Shown here one piece after another: positions 25,850 to 34,749 of a stretch of 64,000 nt of DNA. The position numbers and the translations under genes are program-made. Position 1 is the stretch's first letter; each line of letters opens with the position of its first letter. Source of the DNA: Erythrobacter sp. (GTDB taxonomy: Bacteria > Pseudomonadota > Alphaproteobacteria > Sphingomonadales > Sphingomonadaceae); contig NZ_CP050265.1 of NCBI RefSeq assembly GCF_011765465.1, positions 992,001-1,056,000 of the forward strand, in the 5' to 3' direction. Under the pieces are notes generated by a model, which was not told the origin of the DNA, searched no databases, and saw only the letters and a list, made by a program, of their open reading frames with translations.

Positions 25850-27244
25850 TCAGTCGCTGTCACCCTCGGGCCGTTCGACGGGTTCGAAAGCGCCGCCGGG
25901 AACGGCGGCTGCGACGGGCGAGCAATAAGCGCCGTTGCAGGCCGCAACGCCGAACAGCCAGTCGTCGCCGCGCAGGGACACGGTCTGCGCGAAAATGTCC
26001 GCCCCAAGTGCCGCTTCGGAAATCAGGGTTTCAGGCCACTTGGCATTGACGGGCGCCGAATTTCGCCAATAGGGCTCGTCGGTCCGGCGGGCATAGACCT
26101 TGTAGAGGTCTGCACCGGGCACGGCGTCCCAGGAAATCTTGGTATCCACTCGAACGGCCGCATCGGCGCTGGGCGTTGGCGGCATCGGCGCCATCGCGAG
26201 ATGGTGCAGCGCGCGCACGTTGAGCCGGGTCGCGCGGGTCAGGTAGTCCCAGTCGAGCTCGTCCACCGTGTCGCCGTATTTCACGCCGTCCTCGGTGCGC
26301 AGATCCTGATGCTGGTGCTCGTAATCCTCGACCGCGACGGTCACGCGCACGGCCGGATAACCCCGGTCGAGGAAGGGAATCTGGTCCCCGCCCCGCCCCA
26401 TCCGGTCGGTCCGCCAGACCTGCCGCACCTGCATCCCCTCCGGATGTTCCGCTGCAAGGTTCGCCAGCCAGCGCGACAGGTTGCGCCCCGGGCTGTCGTT
26501 CTCGCCGCCATAGCGCCGCTGGAGCGCGCGCAGGCGCTCGGTCGAATCGGCGCGCAGCCCTTCGGAGAAGACCCGCACGTGCTCGGCATCGCAAAACCCG
26601 TCCGAGCCGCAGGAATTGCCGATCATGTCGTTGTTGAGCACGGCCTTCACGGTGAAGCCCTGCTCCGTCACCCAGTCGGCGAGGATGTTCGCACCGTAAA
26701 GCCCCTGCTCCTCGCCCGTCAGCAGCGCGTAAATGATGGTCGAGGGATAGTCGTTTTGCGACAGCAGCCGGGCCGCCTCCAGCACCATGACGCTGCCCGA
26801 CCCGTCATCGTTCGCGCCCGGCGCGTCGTCGGTGGCGTTGAGCGGGTCGGTGACGCGGCTGTCGTAATGCGCCTGGACGATCACGACCTCGTCCGGGCGC
26901 TCGGTCCCGCGCTGGATCGCGACGGCGTTGCGGATGAGGGTCGGCTCGGGGATGCGCCGTCCGTCGGCTTCGACCACCTTGCCCACCGCCTGCACGTCGA
27001 GGCAGCCGTCGCAGGCAGCGCCGATGCGGCGGAATTCGTCCAATGCCCAATTCACCGCCGCGCCCACGCCCCGCTCGGGATCGTCCTGCGCGGAAAGCGT
27101 GTGGCGCGTGCCGAAGCCGACGATCGTGTCCATGTCGGCGCGCAGGCGCTCTTCGGATACCTCGTCGGCCGGGGCTTCGGGTGCGGTCTGGGCGGCGAGC
27201 GGGGCCGCAAGGATCGCGGCGGCCAATGCGATGCGTCTGATCAT
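25850..27244 (-). CDS. Secreted M28-family zinc peptidase
   Basis: The 464-residue exported protein has a signal peptide (about 1-18, ending LAAQ). The di-zinc aminopeptidase motifs of family M28 are AHYDSR, GANDDGSGSVM, LLTGEEQGLYGA and a later Asp/His set including EHQHQD. Such enzymes remove N-terminal residues from peptides in the periplasm or outside. A C-terminal region (about 365-464) resembles a beta-sandwich accessory domain, with SWDAVPGADLYKVYARR suggesting a fibronectin type III-like fold. It lies 26 bases after the proposed rnr start on the same strand, upstream of it in transcription. Confidence 0.87.
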   Translation of the reverse strand: MIRRIALAAAILAAPLAAQTAPEAPADEVSEERLRADMDTIVGFGTRHTLSAQDDPERGVGAAVNWALDEFRRIGAACDGCLDVQAVGKVVEADGRRIPEPTLIRNAVAIQRGTERPDEVVIVQAHYDSRVTDPLNATDDAPGANDDGSGSVMVLEAARLLSQNDYPSTIIYALLTGEEQGLYGANILADWVTEQGFTVKAVLNNDMIGNSCGSDGFCDAEHVRVFSEGLRADSTERLRALQRRYGGENDSPGRNLSRWLANLAAEHPEGMQVRQVWRTDRMGRGGDQIPFLDRGYPAVRVTVAVEDYEHQHQDLRTEDGVKYGDTVDELDWDYLTRATRLNVRALHHLAMAPMPPTPSADAAVRVDTKISWDAVPGADLYKVYARRTDEPYWRNSAPVNAKWPETLISEAALGADIFAQTVSLRGDDWLFGVAACNGAYCSPVAAAVPGGAFEPVERPEGDSD

Positions 27245-27282
27245 GCCGGGCTTTCTTGCCGGAAAGCCGCGCCAACGCAAGG

Positions 27283-28827
27283 TCAGTAGGCGCGCGCGAC
27301 GAGGATCCGCTCGACCGCCTTCTCGCCCGTGAAGATGCAGGTGCCTTCCGCCGGAGCGGCATCCTTTGGCACGTTGCGGATGGTGAGCTTTTCGCCCTTG
27401 AGCTTTTCCACCACCGCCTCGAGCGCCGCGCCGGTCGGCTTCGCCCATTCGACTTCGACCCAGCCCGGATACTTCCCGCTCGAGCCGAAGAACTCCGCGA
27501 CCGCCTCCCAGCTGGCAAGACCGCGCGTGATGTTCGCATCGCGGCGCGCGCGGGCTTCGGCGAACAGGCCGTTCTGGATTTCCTTGAGCAGCGCGCCGAT
27601 GCTCCCGACGAACTCGCCGCGCGGGATGAACTGCATGGCGGGCTTGCCGTTCTCCGCGTTCCACAGGGCGTCGCGGCGGAGCATGGCGACCTTGCCGCCT
27701 TCCATGTCGCGCGGGCCGACCTCGAGGATGACGGGCGCGCCCTTGCGCACCCAGTCCCAGCGCTTGGCCGACGCCTTGCCCGGCGACTTGTCGAGCAGGA
27801 CGCGCACCGGCTCGCCAAGTGAGGACGACGCGGCGATCTCGGCGCGCAGGCTCTCGCAATAGTCGAGCAGCGCGCCGTCTTCGGGCTTGTCCCGCAGCAT
27901 GGGGAGGATCACGACCTGATGCGGCGCGATCCGGGGCGGCACGCGCAGCCCGTCGTCGTCGCCATGCGTCATGATGACACCGCCGACCATGCGGGTCGAG
28001 GTGCCCCAGCTGGTCGTGTGGCAATATTGCTGCGTGCCTTCGCGGTCCTGGTACTGGATGCCCGCGGCCTTGGCGAAATTGGTCCCGAGATAGTGCGACG
28101 TTCCCGCCTGCAGCGCCTTGCCGTCCTGCATCATGGCCTCGATCGACCATGTCTCGACCGCGCCGGGAAAGCGTTCGTTCTCCGGCTTCTCGCCCGCGAT
28201 CACGGGCATGGCGAGGTCTTCCTCGACACAGGCGCGATACATTTCGAGCGCGCGGTGGGTTTCCTTCAGCGCATCCTCGCGGCTTTCATGCGCGGTGTGG
28301 CCTTCCTGCCAGAGAAATTCGCTCGTGCGCAGGAACATCCGCGTGCGCATTTCCCAGCGCACGACATTGGCCCACTGGTTGAGCATCAGCGGCAGGTCGC
28401 GCCAGCTCTGCACCCAGCGCGCCATGGCATCGCCGATGATCGTCTCCGAAGTCGGGCGCACGACGAGCGGTTCTTCGAGCTTCGCCTCCGGATCGGGGAT
28501 CAGCCCGCCCTTGCCGTCGGCGATGAGGCGGTGGTGGGTGACGACCGCCATTTCCTTGGCGAAGCCTTCGACATGGCTCGCCTCGCGCTCGAAATTGGCG
28601 AGCGGGATGAACAGCGGGAAATAGGCGTTGGCAATGCCCGCCGCCTTGATCCGGTCGTCCATCAGGCGCTGGACGCGTTCCCAGATGCCGTAGCCCCACG
28701 GTTTGATCACCATGCAGCCGCGCACGCCCGACTCTTCGGCGAGGTCGGCGGCGGAGATGACTTCCTGATACCACTTGGCGAAATCGTCTTCGCGCTTCAC
28801 GTTGAGCGCGTGGCGGATCTGGGACAC
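27283..28827 (-). CDS. proS: Prolyl-tRNA synthetase, archaeal/eukaryotic-like type
   Basis: The 514-residue class II synthetase opens with KREDDFAKWYQEVI and GVRGCMVIKPWGYGIWE. It has motif 2 in VVRWEMRTRMFLRTSEFLWQEGHTAH and motif 3 in TSWGTSTRMVGGVIMTHGDD. This is the shorter type without the bacterial editing insertion and with a C-terminal domain, as found in archaea, eukaryotes and some bacteria. The four zinc Cys of the C-terminal domain of other members are not present (only CIFTG remains). The start is GTG at 28827. It is separated from phaR by 50 bases containing a terminator-like hairpin. Confidence 0.94.
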   Translation of the reverse strand: MSQIRHALNVKREDDFAKWYQEVISAADLAEESGVRGCMVIKPWGYGIWERVQRLMDDRIKAAGIANAYFPLFIPLANFEREASHVEGFAKEMAVVTHHRLIADGKGGLIPDPEAKLEEPLVVRPTSETIIGDAMARWVQSWRDLPLMLNQWANVVRWEMRTRMFLRTSEFLWQEGHTAHESREDALKETHRALEMYRACVEEDLAMPVIAGEKPENERFPGAVETWSIEAMMQDGKALQAGTSHYLGTNFAKAAGIQYQDREGTQQYCHTTSWGTSTRMVGGVIMTHGDDDGLRVPPRIAPHQVVILPMLRDKPEDGALLDYCESLRAEIAASSSLGEPVRVLLDKSPGKASAKRWDWVRKGAPVILEVGPRDMEGGKVAMLRRDALWNAENGKPAMQFIPRGEFVGSIGALLKEIQNGLFAEARARRDANITRGLASWEAVAEFFGSSGKYPGWVEVEWAKPTGAALEAVVEKLKGEKLTIRNVPKDAAPAEGTCIFTGEKAVERILVARAY

Positions 28828-28850
28828 TGGGGATGAAATCCTGCTGGCTG

Positions 28851-28869
28851 CAAAAGGCTCGCGCGAGCC
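28851..28869 (-). terminator. Intrinsic terminator after phaR
   Basis: On the minus strand GGCTC-GCGC-GAGCC (28869-28856) forms a five-pair GC stem with a four-base loop, followed directly by TTTT and G. It lies just after the phaR stop at 28878 and before proS at 28827, so it would end phaR transcripts. The T run is short. Confidence 0.5.
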
Positions 28870-28877
28870 CCTAATGG

Positions 28878-29459
28878 CTACTTGCCGAGCTCGTCCAGTT
28901 TCTTCTGCATCGCCGCCATCTGCTCGCGCAGGGCGGCGATCTCGTCCTTAGCCGTGTCGCCGTCATTGTCGCCGCGGCGCACCGGCTTTTCGCCGCCACT
29001 CTTGGCGCCGGGCATGAACGCGCCTGTCGCCGCGCGCATCATCGCCATGTTGGTTTCATGAATCGCCGCAAGCGGCCCGCCGGTCAGGCCCTTTTCGAAA
29101 GCCTCGCGGATCTTGGCCTGGTTCTGGCGGAAATTCTCCATGCTCGCTTCGAGATAGGAGGGCATCATCGCCTGCATCGAATTGCCGTACATCCCGATCA
29201 GTTCGCGCAGGAAGCTGACAGGGAGCATCTGGCCGCCATTGGCCTCTTCGTCCATGATGATCTGGGTCAGGATCGAATGGGTGATGTCGTCCCCGGTCTT
29301 CGCGTCGAGCACCTGGAACTCGATGTTTTCGCGCACCATGCGGGCAAGGTCGTCGAGCGTGATGTAACTCGAGGAGGACGTATTGTAGAGCCTGCGGTTG
29401 GCGTATTTCTTGATGATGATCGCCTCGTCCGCGTCGGCCTCTTTCGCTTTGCGTGCCAT
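28878..29459 (-). CDS. phaR: Polyhydroxyalkanoate synthesis repressor PhaR
   Basis: The 193-residue DNA-binding regulator controls polyhydroxyalkanoate storage. It has the conserved N-terminal domain KKYANRRLYNTSSSSYITLDDLARMV, followed by a second conserved region with FLRELIGMYGNSMQAMMP. A C-terminal coiled-coil segment (REQMAAMQKKLDEL) is probably for oligomerisation. No phasin or synthase gene is in the window, so its targets lie elsewhere. A perfect palindrome 42 bases upstream may be its own operator. A hairpin follows the stop. Confidence 0.93.
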   Translation of the reverse strand: MARKAKEADADEAIIIKKYANRRLYNTSSSSYITLDDLARMVRENIEFQVLDAKTGDDITHSILTQIIMDEEANGGQMLPVSFLRELIGMYGNSMQAMMPSYLEASMENFRQNQAKIREAFEKGLTGGPLAAIHETNMAMMRAATGAFMPGAKSGGEKPVRRGDNDGDTAKDEIAALREQMAAMQKKLDELGK

Positions 29460-29500
29460 GATAGGATCCCTGCCCTTGTAAGTAAGCGACAGCTTAGCAC

Positions 29501-29515
29501 CTGCACAAAGTGCAG
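29501..29515 (-). promoter_or_regulatory. Palindrome upstream of phaR, candidate PhaR operator
   Basis: CTGCAC-AAA-GTGCAG (plus strand) is a perfect 6+3+6 inverted repeat, 42 bases before the phaR ATG. PhaR proteins are known to bind TGC-rich sites, including CTGC..GCAG motifs, and to repress their own gene, to my recollection. The inner spacing here is longer than the N3-4 I recall. The assignment to PhaR is an inference. Confidence 0.4.
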
Positions 29516-29531
29516 CGCAACAAATACCGAC

Positions 29532-30575
29532 TCAGCGCCTCAGGCGAGCGCCCAGAACCGTGAGCAATTCATATTGCGACAGAGCGCTTTGCCGCGCAGC
29601 ATCGACGAGGTCGAAGGGCACGTCGAGCCAGTCCCCGGCGGCGAGATCGGGCGCATCGGAAAGGTCGACCACCACCATGTCCATGGAGACCTTGCCGAGG
29701 ATGGGCAGGCGTCGGCCTTCGCTGGAAAGGGCATTGCCCGGCCCGCGCGCGCGCAGGAAGCCGTCGGCGTATCCCATCGACACCGTCCCGACGCGCATCG
29801 GCGCGGGCGCGGTGAATTCGGCATTGTAGCCGACGCTGTCGCCTGCCTCGATATCGCGGCACTGGATCAGCTTCGCGCGCAGGCGGGCGACGGGGCGGAT
29901 CGTCTCGCCCAGTTCGCCGCGCGGGATGCCGCCGTAGAGCGCAAGGCCGGGGCGGGTGAGGTCGAAGGCGTAGTCGGTCCCCAGCGCGATCCCGGCGCTG
30001 TTGGCGAGGCTGGCGGCGCGGTGCGGGACCAGATCCAGCGCGGCGCGAAACGCTTCGAGCTGGCGCAGGTTCATCGCGCTGTCCTCGTCCGCACAGGCGA
30101 GGTGGCTCATAAGCACGTCGACCTCGAGCGCGCGGATCGCCGGGTCGCCGAGATCGCGCGGCGCGACGCCCAACCGGTTGATGCCGGTGTCGACCATCAG
30201 GTGGCAGCGCCCTCCCCCCGCATCGGTCCAGTGGCTCGCCTGCTCGGGCGAATTGATGACCGGCACGGCGCCGATGTCGCGGGCGTACTCCGCTTCCTCC
30301 CGGGTGACGGGGCCGTGCAGCACGGCGATTTCGCGCGCCGGGACATGGCGCGCGACGGACGCGACCTCGCTCCAGTGCGCGACGAAGAAATGGCGGCATC
30401 CCGCCGCGCGCAGGACGGGAACGCAGGTGTCGACGCCGAGCCCATAGCAATCCGCCTTGACCGCTGCCCCCGCCGCCGCGCCGCCCGACAGCGCGTCGAG
30501 CGCCTTCCAGTTCGCCGCCAGCGCCTCGCTATCGATTTCCAGCCGGAGCGTCGGTGCGGGCGGGTCAGGCGTCAT
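29532..30575 (-). CDS. alr: Alanine racemase
   Basis: The 347-residue PLP enzyme interconverts L- and D-alanine for peptidoglycan. The PLP-binding Lys lies in AVKADCYGLG near residue 40, and the second catalytic Tyr in SVGYNAEFTAP. Further family motifs are DTGINRLGV, DLTRPGLALYGG and SMDMVVVDLSD. At 347 residues it is slightly short of the usual 360-380. It overlaps the transporter gene by 11 bases, so they share an mRNA, although a common function is not obvious. Confidence 0.93.
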   Translation of the reverse strand: MTPDPPAPTLRLEIDSEALAANWKALDALSGGAAAGAAVKADCYGLGVDTCVPVLRAAGCRHFFVAHWSEVASVARHVPAREIAVLHGPVTREEAEYARDIGAVPVINSPEQASHWTDAGGGRCHLMVDTGINRLGVAPRDLGDPAIRALEVDVLMSHLACADEDSAMNLRQLEAFRAALDLVPHRAASLANSAGIALGTDYAFDLTRPGLALYGGIPRGELGETIRPVARLRAKLIQCRDIEAGDSVGYNAEFTAPAPMRVGTVSMGYADGFLRARGPGNALSSEGRRLPILGKVSMDMVVVDLSDAPDLAAGDWLDVPFDLVDAARQSALSQYELLTVLGARLRR

Positions 30576-32241
30576 GGGCCTCTTCGAAGTCGCGCGGCGG
30601 TCCTCCGGGGATGCCCCACAGCGCGACGATCAGGCCGAAACCGACCACGATCCACGTGTACCACAGGCCCGAATAGATATTCCCCGTGCTCGCCACGATC
30701 ACCCCTGCGATGAGCGGCAGGAACCCGCCGAGATAGCCCGCGCCGATGTGATAGGGGATCGACATCGAGGAATAGCGGATCTTGGGCGGGAACATCTCCG
30801 ACAAAAGCGCTGCGACCGAACCATAGGTCAGCGCCGAGAGCATCCCGAGCCCGAGCAGGATGCCGACGATGCCGAGCACGTTGAGGAAGGGCGGCTCCTG
30901 CTTGGAGAAATCGAAGCCGTATTCCGAAAGCGCCGCATGGATCCCCTCGCGCCGGGCGGTCCCGTCGGTGAACCATGCCTCATCGAGTGCGATGGCCTCG
31001 CCGCCCGCCGTGAGGGTGAGCGTCTCGCTTTCCGAAAGGGTATAAGGCACGCCCGAGGCGGTGAGCGTTTCGAGAACCTTGCCGCAGCGGGTCTGGTCGC
31101 GGTCGAAGAGTTCGGCGAAGGGATCGGTCTCGCATTCAGGGCCGCTGACCGCGATCGGGGTGCGCTCGGCCGCGGCGGCGACGCCCGGATTGGCGAGGTG
31201 CCCCATGCCCCAGAAGGCCGGGAACAACAGCGCGAGCGTCAGAACCGCGCCCACGACAATCGGCTTCTTGCGCCCGACCCGGTCGGACCACTTGCCCACG
31301 ACAAGGTAGAAGCTCATCGAGATCGCGCCCGCCACCAATAGGATCAGCTCGACCGTCTGCGCCTCGACGTGCATCGGGCCTTTCAGGAAGCTGAGCGCCG
31401 AGAAGAAGGCGGTGTACCAGATCGTCGTCAGGATGCCGGTGATCCCGAAAAGCGCGACGAAAATGCGCTTCTTGTTGCCGGGATAGGTGAAGCTTTCGAC
31501 AAAGGGATTGCCCGAAGTCTCGCCCGCTTCCTTCATCGCCTGGAAGACCGGGCTTTCCGACAGCATCAATCGCATCCACAGCGAAATCGCGAGCAGCGCG
31601 AGCGACAGCAGGAACGGCACGCGCCAGCCCCAGGCGTTGAAATCGTCCTCGGGGATGATGAAACGGCAGGCGAGGACGACGATGATCGAAAGGACGAAAC
31701 CGCCCGCGACGCTCGCCTGGATGAAGCTGGTGAAGAAGCCGCGCTTTTCGGGCGGGGCGTGCTCGGCGACATAGATCGCCGCACCGCCGTATTCGCCACC
31801 GAGCGCGAGGCCCTGTATCACGCGCAGGCCGATGACGATCATCGGCGCGGCCACGCCGATCGTGTCCACGGTGGGGATGAAGCCGACCCCGGCGGTCGCG
31901 ATCCCCATCAGTGTGACGGTGACGAGGAAGGTGTATTTGCGCCCCAGCCTGTCGCCGAGAAAGCCGAACAGGATCGCCCCGATCGGGCGGAAGGCGAAGC
32001 CGACGGCGAAAGTCGACCACACCAGCAGCAGGCCGAGCGTGTCGTTCTCGACGTCGTAGAAGGCGTCCTTGAGGATGTAGGCGAGCGTTCCGTAGATGAA
32101 GAAATCGTACCATTCGAAGATGGTGCCCGCGCTCGATGCGCCGATGACGAGCTTGATTTCCTTGTCGGTGGGCTCGCGCTGGGCGACCGCCGCACCTTCG
32201 CCGATCCCCGCCGCGGCGGCCCCTGCCTGTGCTTCTGCCAT
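30565..32241 (-). CDS. MHS-family MFS transporter with extracytoplasmic insertion
   Basis: The 558-residue transporter has about 12 hydrophobic segments. MFS signatures include FGFLGDRLGRKYTF between helices 2 and 3, IGLRVIQGLALGGEYGGAAIY near helix 4 and VGKWSDRVGRKKP between helices 8 and 9. This fits the metabolite:H+ symporter (ProP/ShiA-like) group, so a substrate such as a carboxylate or osmolyte is likely but not readable. A hydrophilic insertion of about 100 residues (about 350-450) with two Cys (PECETD, TRCGK) lies between helices 9 and 10. The start at 32241 was chosen over an upstream ATG. It overlaps alr by 11 bases. Confidence 0.85.
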   Translation of the reverse strand: MAEAQAGAAAAGIGEGAAVAQREPTDKEIKLVIGASSAGTIFEWYDFFIYGTLAYILKDAFYDVENDTLGLLLVWSTFAVGFAFRPIGAILFGFLGDRLGRKYTFLVTVTLMGIATAGVGFIPTVDTIGVAAPMIVIGLRVIQGLALGGEYGGAAIYVAEHAPPEKRGFFTSFIQASVAGGFVLSIIVVLACRFIIPEDDFNAWGWRVPFLLSLALLAISLWMRLMLSESPVFQAMKEAGETSGNPFVESFTYPGNKKRIFVALFGITGILTTIWYTAFFSALSFLKGPMHVEAQTVELILLVAGAISMSFYLVVGKWSDRVGRKKPIVVGAVLTLALLFPAFWGMGHLANPGVAAAAERTPIAVSGPECETDPFAELFDRDQTRCGKVLETLTASGVPYTLSESETLTLTAGGEAIALDEAWFTDGTARREGIHAALSEYGFDFSKQEPPFLNVLGIVGILLGLGMLSALTYGSVAALLSEMFPPKIRYSSMSIPYHIGAGYLGGFLPLIAGVIVASTGNIYSGLWYTWIVVGFGLIVALWGIPGGPPRDFEEAHDA

Positions 32242-32311
32242 CTGATCCCTATCCCCGCCGGGCGGCATTGCTGCGCCCGGTCTTCCTTCATGTGACCCGA
32301 AAGCCGTGTGT

Positions 32312-32761
32312 CTAGCCGCTGGAGCCCGCTTGTAAAAGCGCCGCCTCGGCCGCCTTCCACGGCATCAGCAGCGCCCCGTGCCGCCCCGGATGATCGCGCG
32401 CCGGCGCGAGCGCCTCGATCCCCGGCCAGTCGGGCAGGTCGCCCTCGCCCGAAAGCCACGCCTCGAGCGCGGCGGCAGCAGCGGCGACTTCATCGGGCCT
32501 GCGCCCCGCGATGCCGCCCGCGAGGATCGCCGCCGAGCCCTGACCGATCGCACAGGCTGCGACCTGCATCCCGATCCCCGCAATGCGCCCCTCGCCGTCC
32601 GCGTCGAAGCCGAGCGCGATGGTCGACCCGCAGGTGCGCGAGCGTCCCTCGCCCGTCAGCGCGAAGCCATCGGTGAGCGGATAGTCCGCAAGCGCGGCGG
32701 CCAGCGCCAGCAGGCTCGGCGAATAGAGCTTGTCCGCCCGCGCCCCGGCGCTGCCGGTCAT
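32312..32761 (-). CDS. IscU/NifU-N-like protein lacking key cluster ligands
   Basis: The 149-residue protein resembles the iron-sulfur scaffold fold (NifU N-terminal/IscU). It has RTCGSTIALG near residue 41 and AACAIGQGSAAILAGGIAG near 69, matching the first two Cys positions. The Asp after the first Cys (CGD in IscU) is Ser here, and the third Cys near the C-terminus is missing (PGRHGALLMPWKA). It is therefore unlikely to assemble clusters in the canonical way and may be a divergent paralogue. The start overlaps the cvpA stop with ATGA. Confidence 0.75.
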   Translation of the reverse strand: MTGSAGARADKLYSPSLLALAAALADYPLTDGFALTGEGRSRTCGSTIALGFDADGEGRIAGIGMQVAACAIGQGSAAILAGGIAGRRPDEVAAAAAALEAWLSGEGDLPDWPGIEALAPARDHPGRHGALLMPWKAAEAALLQAGSSG

Positions 32762-33297
32762 TCGCCCGCCGCCGCGGCCTCGGCGGCGTCCTGTTCGGCC
32801 TGCAGCGCGGCGCGGCGCTCGTCGATCATCTGGACCAACGCCTGCGAGAAAGCATCGGCAGCCGGGTAGGTGCGCGCGGTGGTGATCCATGTCGGCCGCC
32901 CCTTGAACCCCCAGATCGTGTCGAAGCCGAGCACGAGGACGGAGAAGGCGAAAACCATGATGAGCGCGCCCTTGACCGCGCCGAAGCCGAATCCGAGCAC
33001 CCGGTCGATCGGCCCGAGGATCGACCCGCGCGCAGCCTCGCCCGCGTTGCCCGCGATCACCTTCATCGCGGCATAGGGGATCAGCAGCAGCAGGGCGAAG
33101 GCGAGGATGGGGGTCGCGGGCTCGGCATCGTAATAATCGCGCAGCGCTTCGGTCAGCGGGGTGTGGAGGTAGTAGACCGAAAAGGCCGCCAGCACCCACG
33201 CGGCAAGGCTCAGCACTTCCTGCACGAGCCCGCGCAGGAAGCCGCCGATCGCGGCCACGCCGACGATGATGAGCACGATGATATCGAAACCGGTCAT
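32758..33297 (-). CDS. cvpA: CvpA family membrane protein
   Basis: The 179-residue inner-membrane protein has four hydrophobic segments (about 4-24, 29-47, 62-82 and 101-124) and the family motif GFLRGLVQEVLSLAAWV with GPIDRVLGFGFGAVKG in the third loop. CvpA is linked to envelope integrity and, in E. coli, colicin V production. The C-terminus is an Ala/Glu-rich coiled region. It follows radA by 12 bases and overlaps the IscU-like gene. The radA-cvpA pair is common in alphaproteobacteria. Confidence 0.9.
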   Translation of the reverse strand: MTGFDIIVLIIVGVAAIGGFLRGLVQEVLSLAAWVLAAFSVYYLHTPLTEALRDYYDAEPATPILAFALLLLIPYAAMKVIAGNAGEAARGSILGPIDRVLGFGFGAVKGALIMVFAFSVLVLGFDTIWGFKGRPTWITTARTYPAADAFSQALVQMIDERRAALQAEQDAAEAAAAGE

Positions 33298-33309
33298 TCG
33301 CGAATCCGG

Positions 33310-34677
33310 TTATGCGCTGGCCACCACCTGGTCAACGAGGTTCATGAGGTGGGAGAGCCCGCGGTAGTCGAGCCCGGTCCCGCCCGTGCGCGCACCGGAC
33401 GGGCCGAAACCCTTGGCAAAGCCGAGCTTCTCCGCTTCGCGCAGGCGCAGTCCGGTGTGGGCGACCGGGCGGATTTCGCCTGCCAGCGAGACTTCGCCAA
33501 AGAAGGTCGCCTTGTCGGGCAAGGGCCGGTCGGCGAGTGCCGAAACCAGCGCGGCGGCCACCGCGAGGTCCGCGGCCGGGTCCGACAGGCGATACCCGCC
33601 CGCGATGTTGAGATAGACTTCGGCCGAGGAGAAATTGAGCCCGCAGCGCGATTCGAGCACGGCGAGCAGCATGGCGAGGCGGCCATTGTCCCACCCCACC
33701 ACCGCCCGGCGCGGGGTCGCGCCCGATTGCAGTCGCACGATCAGCGCCTGGATCTCCACCAGCACCGGCCGCGTGCCTTCGAGCGCCGGGAACACCGCGC
33801 TTCCCGCAAGCGGCTGGTCGCGGCCCGACAGGAACAGCGAGGAGGGATTGGCGACTTCCTCCAGCCCCTCGCTCGCCATCGAGAACACGCCGATCTCGTC
33901 GACCGCGCCGAAGCGGTTCTTGAGCGCGCGCAGGATGCGATACTGGTGGGATCGTTCGCCCTCGAAGCTCATCACGACATCGACCATGTGTTCGAGCACG
34001 CGCGGCCCCGCGATATTGCCGTCCTTGGTCACGTGCCCGACCAGCACCAGCGCACATCCGCTCGCCTTGGCATAGCGGATCAGTTCCAATGCGCAGCCGC
34101 GCACCTGACTGACCGTGCCGGGCGCGCCCTCGATAGTGTCGGAATGCATGGTCTGGATCGAATCGATCACCAGCAGCGCCGGCGGCTCGCCCGCCCCCAG
34201 CGTCGTCAGTATGTCGCGCACCGAGGTGTCCGAAGCGAGCCGGATCGGCGCATCCGCCACGCCCATGCGCGCGGCGCGCAGGCGCACCTGCCCGGCGGCT
34301 TCCTCCCCGCTGACATAGACCACGTCGGCCCCGCTCCGCGCGATGGTGGCTGCGGTCTGGAGCAGCAGGGTCGATTTCCCGATCCCCGGATCGCCCCCCA
34401 TCAGCACCGCCGACCCCGGCACGAGCCCGCCGCCGAGCGCCCGGTCGAATTCGGCCAGTCCGGTCGTCTTGCGCACGGGCAGCGGCGTTTCCTTGTCGAG
34501 CGGGACGAATTCGAGCCTGCGTCCCCCGCTCGACAGGTCGTGCTTCTGCGAGAACACGGTCGCGGGCACGTCCTCGACGATGCTGTTCCATTCCATGCAG
34601 TCGGAACATTGCCCCTGCCAGCGCGAGGAAACGCTGCCGCAGGCTTGGCACACGTATCGTTTCTTCGCCTTCGCCAT
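33310..34677 (-). CDS. radA: DNA repair protein RadA
   Basis: The 455-residue RecA-like ATPase helps branch migration in recombination. The N-terminal zinc finger is CQACGSV..QCSDC (near residues 9-24). Walker A is GGDPGIGKST near 96, and the RadA-specific KNRFG motif lies in RALKNRFGAVDEIGVF. The C-terminal Lon-like domain contains GYRLSDPAADLAVAAALVSA. I chose the ATG at 34677, which starts directly before the zinc finger. The annotated upstream region would add 18 unrelated residues. The gene is divergent from the patatin gene. Confidence 0.95.
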   Translation of the reverse strand: MAKAKKRYVCQACGSVSSRWQGQCSDCMEWNSIVEDVPATVFSQKHDLSSGGRRLEFVPLDKETPLPVRKTTGLAEFDRALGGGLVPGSAVLMGGDPGIGKSTLLLQTAATIARSGADVVYVSGEEAAGQVRLRAARMGVADAPIRLASDTSVRDILTTLGAGEPPALLVIDSIQTMHSDTIEGAPGTVSQVRGCALELIRYAKASGCALVLVGHVTKDGNIAGPRVLEHMVDVVMSFEGERSHQYRILRALKNRFGAVDEIGVFSMASEGLEEVANPSSLFLSGRDQPLAGSAVFPALEGTRPVLVEIQALIVRLQSGATPRRAVVGWDNGRLAMLLAVLESRCGLNFSSAEVYLNIAGGYRLSDPAADLAVAAALVSALADRPLPDKATFFGEVSLAGEIRPVAHTGLRLREAEKLGFAKGFGPSGARTGGTGLDYRGLSHLMNLVDQVVASA

Positions 34678-34749
34678 GCACGCTGCTGTAACCGGAACAA
34701 AGGCTGAACGCAATTGCATTGCCGCGCCCATGCTTTAGGGGTTTGTCCC

